NCBI RefSeq assembly: GCF_016755875.1
Contig: NZ_BNED01000005.1
Coordinates: forward strand, 372,001-436,000
From: Streptomyces spororaveus
Lineage (GTDB): Bacteria; Actinomycetota; Actinomycetes; Streptomycetales; Streptomycetaceae
Reading direction: 5' to 3'
DNA length: 64,000 nt
Below the pieces are notes generated by a model. It did not search any database, was not told the origin of the DNA, and saw only the letters and a list, made by a program, of their open reading frames with translations. Shown here one piece after another: positions 59,708 to 64,000 of the stretch. The first letter of the stretch is position 1. The number at the start of each line of letters is the position of its first letter. A program made the position numbers and the translations under genes.

Positions 59708-60541
59708 GTGACAGGCTCGGAAGTACCCCATTCGTTCCGGCTCGCTTATGTCCCGGGGGTGACACCCAGCAAGTGGGTGCGTATCTGGAACGAGCGGCTG
59801 CCCGACGTCCCGCTGACCCTGGTCGCGGTGTCCCCGACCGAGGCGTTCGGCGTGCTGCGGGCGGGCGGCGCCGACGCCGGGTTCGTGCGGCTGCCGGTCG
59901 ACCGTGACGATCTGAGCGCGATCCCCCTCTACACCGAGACCACGGTGGTCGTGGTTCCCAAGGACCACCTCGTGGCCGCGGCGGAAGAGGTGTCCACCGA
60001 GGATCTCGCCGACGAGATCGTGTTCCACCCGCTCGACGACACCCTGGCCTGGGAGCAGCTGCCGGGCAAGCCCGCGATCGAGCGCCCCGCGACGACGGCG
60101 GACGCGATCGAGCTGGTGGCGGCCGGGGTGGGCGTACTCGTCGTCCCGCAGTCGCTCGCCCGCCTGCACCACCGCAAGGACCTGACCTACCGGCCGGTCT
60201 CGGACGCGCCCGCCTCGCGGGTCGCGCTGTCCTGGCCGCAGGAGGAGACCACCGACCTGGTGGAGGAGTTCATCGGGATCGTGCGCGGCCGGACCGTGAA
60301 CAGCACGCGGGGGCGCACGCCGACCCCGCCGCAGCCCAAGGCCAAGCGCAAGCGCCCGGAAACGGGTACGGGCGGTGCCGGTGGCGGTGGCGGCGCGCAG
60401 CGGAAGTCGGGGTCCGGGAAGTCCGGGGCCGGGAAGTCGTCCTCCGGGAGGCCGGCGGCGGGGAAGAACCCCCGTGGCGCCTCCGGCGGCCCCAAGGGCG
60501 GAAAGGGCGCGAAGGGCGGCAAGCCCCGCCGTCGCCCCTGA
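59708..60541 (+). CDS. LysR-type effector-domain protein without HTH, basic tail
   Basis: 277 residues. Residues 8-195 form a LysR substrate-binding domain (FRLAYVPGVTPSKWVRIWNE, LRAGGADAGFVRLPVD, VAAGVGVLVVPQSLARL) with no HTH. The last 80 residues are Lys/Arg/Gly/Pro-rich (for example GGAGGGGGAQRKSGSGKSG), probably for nucleic-acid binding. GTG start. Divergent from DUF5997. Confidence 0.88.
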   Translation: MTGSEVPHSFRLAYVPGVTPSKWVRIWNERLPDVPLTLVAVSPTEAFGVLRAGGADAGFVRLPVDRDDLSAIPLYTETTVVVVPKDHLVAAAEEVSTEDLADEIVFHPLDDTLAWEQLPGKPAIERPATTADAIELVAAGVGVLVVPQSLARLHHRKDLTYRPVSDAPASRVALSWPQEETTDLVEEFIGIVRGRTVNSTRGRTPTPPQPKAKRKRPETGTGGAGGGGGAQRKSGSGKSGAGKSSSGRPAAGKNPRGASGGPKGGKGAKGGKPRRRP

Positions 60542-60689
60542 GGAGCGGCCACCGCGCCTGAGGACCGGCCGGGGGCCGGAGGACCGGCCGTCGCGCCCTG
60601 GGAGCGGCGGTCACCCCGGAGGTACGGTCGGGTGCCCGTGACGGCCTGGCTTCGGGGATCCTGCCCGCCTCGCGGTGTATGCAGGAGGG

Positions 60690-61799
60690 ATGGATCTCCG
60701 GCCGCCGTCGTACCCACGTCATCACCGGTCCCCCGAGGTGAGCCGCGCGCAGCTGGCGGTCCCGTTCGCGCTGATCGCCCTTGTGACGACGATCGACGTG
60801 CTGGCTCCCCCCGACGTGCACCTCGGACCGTTCCTGGTCGCCGCACCGGCCGTGACGGCGTCGTTCGCGGGGCCCTGGATGACGGGCTTCGTCGGTCTGG
60901 TCGCCGTACTGGCGCAGGTGGTGGTCGCGGCCGCACGCACCAGCCTGACCGATCTGAACCACACCTTCCAGATCATCGCGCTCGTGATGATCTCGGTGTT
61001 CGTGACCTTCTTCGCCCACCTGCGAGAGGTGCACGAGAAGGAGCTGACCCAGCTGCGTTCGGTGGCGGAGACCGCCCAGGAGGTGGTCCTGCGGCCGCTG
61101 CCCGACCGGATCGGCCCGCTGGGTGTCGCCTCCGTGTACCTGGCCGCCGCGGCGGAGGCCCAGATCGGCGGCGACCTGTACGCCGCCGCGCGGACGGCCA
61201 CCGGTACCCGGCTGATCATCGGCGATGTCCGGGGCAAGGGGCTGGAGGCGGTCGGGGACGCCGCGCTCGTGCTGGGCGCCTTCCGGGCCTCCGCCCACCA
61301 GGTGGCCGGGCTGCCGGGCCTGGTGGACTACCTGGAGGCGGCGGTCTCCGCGGACCTGGACGGCGCAGGGGACGAGGGCGAGAGCTTCGTGACCGCGGCC
61401 GTCCTGGAGATCCCCGACGCCGAGCCGGTACTGCACCTCGTCAGCTGCGGGCATCCCCCGCCGCTGCTCGTGCTGCGCGAAGGCGGCGCCGAACAGCTGG
61501 AGGCGGACCGGCCGGCGCCACCGCTGGGGCTCGCCGGCCTCGTCGCGTCGGCGGTCACCGCGCAGACCTTCGCCTTCGCCGAGGGTGACGTCCTGCTCCT
61601 CTACACCGACGGCGTCCTGGAGGCCCGCGACCGGGCGGGCGGGTTCTACCCGCTGGCGCGACGCGTGAGCGCCTGGTCGGGCCTGCCCCCGCACGCGCTC
61701 CTGGACCGGCTCTGCCAGGACCTGCTCGCGCACGCCGCCGGCAACACCCTGGACGACGACGCGGCGATGGTCGCGATCGAGCGGCTCGCGGCCCCGTAG
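60690..61799 (+). CDS. membrane PP2C/RsbU-type phosphatase
   Basis: 369 residues. N-terminal membrane part with about four helices (VPFALIALVTTIDVLAP, TGFVGLVAVLAQVVVAAART, IIALVMISVFVTFFAHL), then a PP2C SpoIIE domain: QIGGDLYAAARTATGTRLII, GDVRGKGLEAVGDAALVLGA, LHLVSCGHPPPLLVLREGG, and LLLYTDGVLEARD. Such enzymes dephosphorylate anti-sigma antagonists in stress sigma control. AGGAGG is only one base before the ATG, so GTG at 60675 may be the real start. Confidence 0.92.
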   Translation: MDLRPPSYPRHHRSPEVSRAQLAVPFALIALVTTIDVLAPPDVHLGPFLVAAPAVTASFAGPWMTGFVGLVAVLAQVVVAAARTSLTDLNHTFQIIALVMISVFVTFFAHLREVHEKELTQLRSVAETAQEVVLRPLPDRIGPLGVASVYLAAAAEAQIGGDLYAAARTATGTRLIIGDVRGKGLEAVGDAALVLGAFRASAHQVAGLPGLVDYLEAAVSADLDGAGDEGESFVTAAVLEIPDAEPVLHLVSCGHPPPLLVLREGGAEQLEADRPAPPLGLAGLVASAVTAQTFAFAEGDVLLLYTDGVLEARDRAGGFYPLARRVSAWSGLPPHALLDRLCQDLLAHAAGNTLDDDAAMVAIERLAAP

Positions 61800-61808
61800 G
61801 CCGGGCGA

Positions 61809-61850
61809 GCCGGACCGGGCGGGCCGGACCGGGCGGGCCGGACCGGGCGG
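61809..61850. repeat. three tandem 14-bp units
   Basis: GCCGGACCGGGCGG repeated three times exactly just after the phosphatase stop codon. Likely slippage product; may help form a terminator. Confidence 0.8.
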
Positions 61851-61874
61851 GCGCCGGTTTGCCAGAATCGGATC

Positions 61875-62255
61875 ATGCTGACCCTCGGAACGATCGTCAT
61901 GGGAGCCGCTGACGTACGGCGGGCCGCGGAATTCTGGAGCCGGGCGCTGGGGTACGTACCCCGCGACGGCCAGGTGGACGACGGCTGGACCGTCCTGGTC
62001 CCGGCCGACGGCGGCGGGCCGGGGCTGGCACTCGGCCGCAGCGTGACACCCGTACAGGAACGGCCGCGCGTCCACCTCGACCTGTACGCGGCGGACGCGG
62101 CCGAGCAGGAGGCGGAGGTGGCACGGCTGGTCTCTCTGGGTGCCCGGCACGTCGACTGGGACGCGTACCCGGAGGATCCGGATTTCGTGGTGCTGGCCGA
62201 TCCCGAGGGCAACCGCTTCTGCGTCATCGACGCCACGCACGGCCAGGCGACCTGA
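61875..62255 (+). CDS. VOC/glyoxalase-fold protein
   Basis: 126 residues: LGTIVMGAADVRRAAEFWSR, GALGYVPRDGQVDD-like start and DFVVLADPEGNRFCVIDATH with the metal-ligand Glu position at the end, a one-domain VOC protein. Substrate unknown (glyoxalase/bleomycin-resistance superfamily). ATG start. Confidence 0.9.
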   Translation: MLTLGTIVMGAADVRRAAEFWSRALGYVPRDGQVDDGWTVLVPADGGGPGLALGRSVTPVQERPRVHLDLYAADAAEQEAEVARLVSLGARHVDWDAYPEDPDFVVLADPEGNRFCVIDATHGQAT

Positions 62256-62362
62256 GGCCGGGGCGCGGTCGCTCGTCCGTGCTGCCGAAACCAGGGCGTG
62301 CGGGACGACGGTCGGACATATGGTCGTGATCAGCAGTAGTGATACGTCAACGGGGAGTTGTG

Positions 62363-63646
62363 ATGCTTTCGGAGAACAGGGTGCCGCGCCGTGCGATGGG
62401 CGTGGTGGGGGTGTTACTGGCGACCGCCGGACTGGCGGCCTGCGGGGAAGGCGGCGGCGCGTCGGAGGGGAAGCCGTCCGGGGATCCGGCGAAGCCGTCG
62501 CAGACGGATGGCGGGAAGTCCGCGCGGCAGGCGTTCGACCCGCCGGTCGGGTTCGAAGCGGGCGGATTCGAGCTACCGGGTGCGAGCCAGCCGAGTACGG
62601 CGAGCGGAGGGGCCACGCGGGCCGCGGTCACCCTCGTCGACGGGGTCGCCTACGTCACCGCCGAATCCGGCCTTGAGGCCACCGACACGCAGACGGGCAA
62701 GCCCCGTTGGACGGTGGGGACGAAGAACGCGGCGGAGAAGGGCGGTTTCGGCAGCAACCGCGGCGCGCCGCGGGTGTTCGAGTCGGGCGGGAAGAAGACG
62801 GTGTACGCCGCCTGGAACAGGACCGTGCCGGGCGAGGGGACCGCCCCGTCCCGGAAGGTGATCGAGGTCCTCGCGGTCGACACGGCCGACGGCCGGACGG
62901 TGTGGTCGGGGGAGTTCCCGGCCGGCCCGCGGGGCGACGGCTGGTCCTCGGGCGCCATCGGTGCGGATGAGGTCCTCGCTCCGCAGGTCATCGGGGTCGA
63001 GGCGGGTGTGGTGGTGGTCACCGCGGACGACACCACCTACGCCGTCGACTCGGCCGGTGGCACGGTGCATTGGCAGAAGCCGGACTTCCGTGCCCTCGTA
63101 CTGGCCGACGGGGTGGTGGCCGGGGGCGAGCGGGCCGGATACGGGGACCGCCGGCTCGTCGGGGTGGCCCTCGCCACGGGCGAGGCCCGCTGGACGGTCC
63201 GCGATGCGACGCGGCCGGCCGCCGCCGGGCCGAGACTGGTGACCGCCGACCGGGAGAACAGGACGCGCGTGCTCGACGCCGCCACCGGCTCGGAGCGAGC
63301 GGTCCTCGACACCGGGAGCTGGGGATGCCGCCACGACGCGCGGTCGCTGCTCCTGTGTTCCACGTACGGTTCCGCGTCGAAGGGCGCCATCGTGGTCTTC
63401 GACGCCACCTCGGTGCAGAAGCGGTGGGCCCTGCCCGACGCCTCGGGCCGGGTCGTGCCGAAGGTCAAGGCGTTCTGGCACGGCGCCGTGTACGCGGAGA
63501 CGGAGGGCGAGAAGTCCGTGGTCCTGGACGGCGGGACGGGGCAGGACCGGGACACCGCACCCGGCGCGGCCCCGATCGAGGTCGACCAGTACGGCGGCCT
63601 GACGCACTCCCTGGACCACCCGGCCTACTACCGCGCCGTCCGCTGA
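62363..63646 (+). CDS. PQQ/WD-type beta-propeller lipoprotein
   Basis: 427 residues. Lipobox LAAC near residue 27, Gly/Ser/Lys spacer to about 60, then propeller blades with DTQTGKPRWTVGTKN, VDTADGRTVWSGEF, VDSAGGTVHWQKPDFRALVL, FDATSVQKRWALPD. Anchored outside the membrane; no quinone-binding residues prove enzyme activity, so ligand or sensor role is open. ATG at 62363 has GGGGAG 5 bases upstream; GTG at 62360 is possible. Confidence 0.88.
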   Translation: MLSENRVPRRAMGVVGVLLATAGLAACGEGGGASEGKPSGDPAKPSQTDGGKSARQAFDPPVGFEAGGFELPGASQPSTASGGATRAAVTLVDGVAYVTAESGLEATDTQTGKPRWTVGTKNAAEKGGFGSNRGAPRVFESGGKKTVYAAWNRTVPGEGTAPSRKVIEVLAVDTADGRTVWSGEFPAGPRGDGWSSGAIGADEVLAPQVIGVEAGVVVVTADDTTYAVDSAGGTVHWQKPDFRALVLADGVVAGGERAGYGDRRLVGVALATGEARWTVRDATRPAAAGPRLVTADRENRTRVLDAATGSERAVLDTGSWGCRHDARSLLLCSTYGSASKGAIVVFDATSVQKRWALPDASGRVVPKVKAFWHGAVYAETEGEKSVVLDGGTGQDRDTAPGAAPIEVDQYGGLTHSLDHPAYYRAVR

Positions 63647-64000
63647 CCCCACGAACTCCACACCGGGGCCGGAGTCCGCGGAAGTTCCGTCGGACATCCT
63701 GCGCTGTACGAAGCTTCCCGCTGGGGTGCGGAAAGACAAGGTCCTCCGGGAGCAACGACCGGCCGGAACCCCCGAACGCCGCCTGCTGCTGCTCGGCGTC
63801 GGTGGCTCCGGCTCGCGTAGGCCTGCCCGAGGCCTTGGGACCGACAGCGCGGCAGCAGGGACTGCACACGGTGTCGGCCGCGCGCCTCTATGGCCAAGGG
63901 CTCCATATACGTGTGGGTCGACGGCCGAAGGGATGCCAGCGAGGCACGCTGTGGCGGTGGCCGACTGGATCCCGGTACCCCGGGATCATTGCTTGTTCAA
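63647..64000 (-). pseudogene. tyrosine-recombinase (integrase) remnant and non-coding tail
   Basis: On the minus strand around 63670-63790 a frame reads LPEDLVFPHPSGKLRTAQDV then RRNFRGLRPRCGV, resembling the C-terminal half of tyrosine recombinases (LVFPS-x-G-x-LR-x-x-NF-x-R). No active-site Arg/Tyr context follows, so it is a relic. A short hairpin GATCCCGG/CCGGGATC lies at 63968-63987. No tRNA attachment site is visible. The window ends here. Confidence 0.42.

Overview
The window is about 64 kb of very GC-rich chromosomal DNA with near-uniform G/C third codon positions. Gene content points to a Streptomyces or close relative: a chaplin, a MelC1/MelC2 tyrosinase pair, a mycothiol-dependent aldehyde/alcohol dehydrogenase, a class E (LAXTG) sortase substrate, DUF5997, and many secreted proteins and one-component regulators. 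No rRNA, tRNA or CRISPR array was seen.

Region 1 (1-34,460) and region 3 (44,231-63,650) look like ordinary accessory Streptomyces chromosome. Region 1 holds a chaplin, the tyrosinase operon, a translationally coupled acyl-CoA dehydrogenase pair with a quinone oxidoreductase, SDR and enoyl-CoA hydratase genes, a PIG-L deacetylase divergent from an MBL hydrolase, a prolyl aminopeptidase, an MscR-like dehydrogenase, a LysR/DapA-like pair, a LysM-transglycosylase, a terpene-synthase-like enzyme, a Ser/Thr kinase, a secreted PNGase A-type amidase, a PAP2 phosphatase/EamA pair divergent from a TetR regulator, a TerD protein, a lone glutamate-type binding lipoprotein, a secreted endonuclease, a GH20 hexosaminidase, and an MFS/GlcG operon divergent from a MarR regulator. 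Region 3 holds an LAXTG protein/sigma factor/membrane-protein operon, a MocR/EamA divergent pair, an RNA repair operon (RNA ligase, polynucleotide kinase-phosphatase, NYN-domain protein), a TDT transporter, a DoxX protein behind a palindromic operator, a two-component system, an RsbU-like phosphatase and a PQQ-type lipoprotein.

Region 2 (about 34,481-44,229) is a mosaic island built from mobile-element pieces: a left-end fragment of an IS481-type element, frameshifted gene remnants, an intact NACHT NTPase of about 1,129 aa with twelve-plus near-identical 35-residue repeats and a C-terminal RanBP2-type zinc finger, a divergent 54-aa single-helix membrane protein, the N-terminal third of a Tn3 transposase, a transposase-less cassette with IS21-like repeated ends carrying one gene, a NADAR-domain protein, and a complete IS whose 14-bp terminal repeats also enclose an unrelated gene with its own terminator. 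Clean boundaries and the NACHT and NADAR families suggest a defence-type accessory island; this is the part of the window most likely to hold an undescribed system.

Most terminators are long perfect hairpins between convergent genes. Three intergenic regions show clear operator arrays: three 16-bp-spaced GTATCGATAC boxes before the TetR gene, repeated TTGCAWGCG boxes before the MarR gene, and GGTTAGG-N4-CCTAACC overlapping the DoxX promoter.
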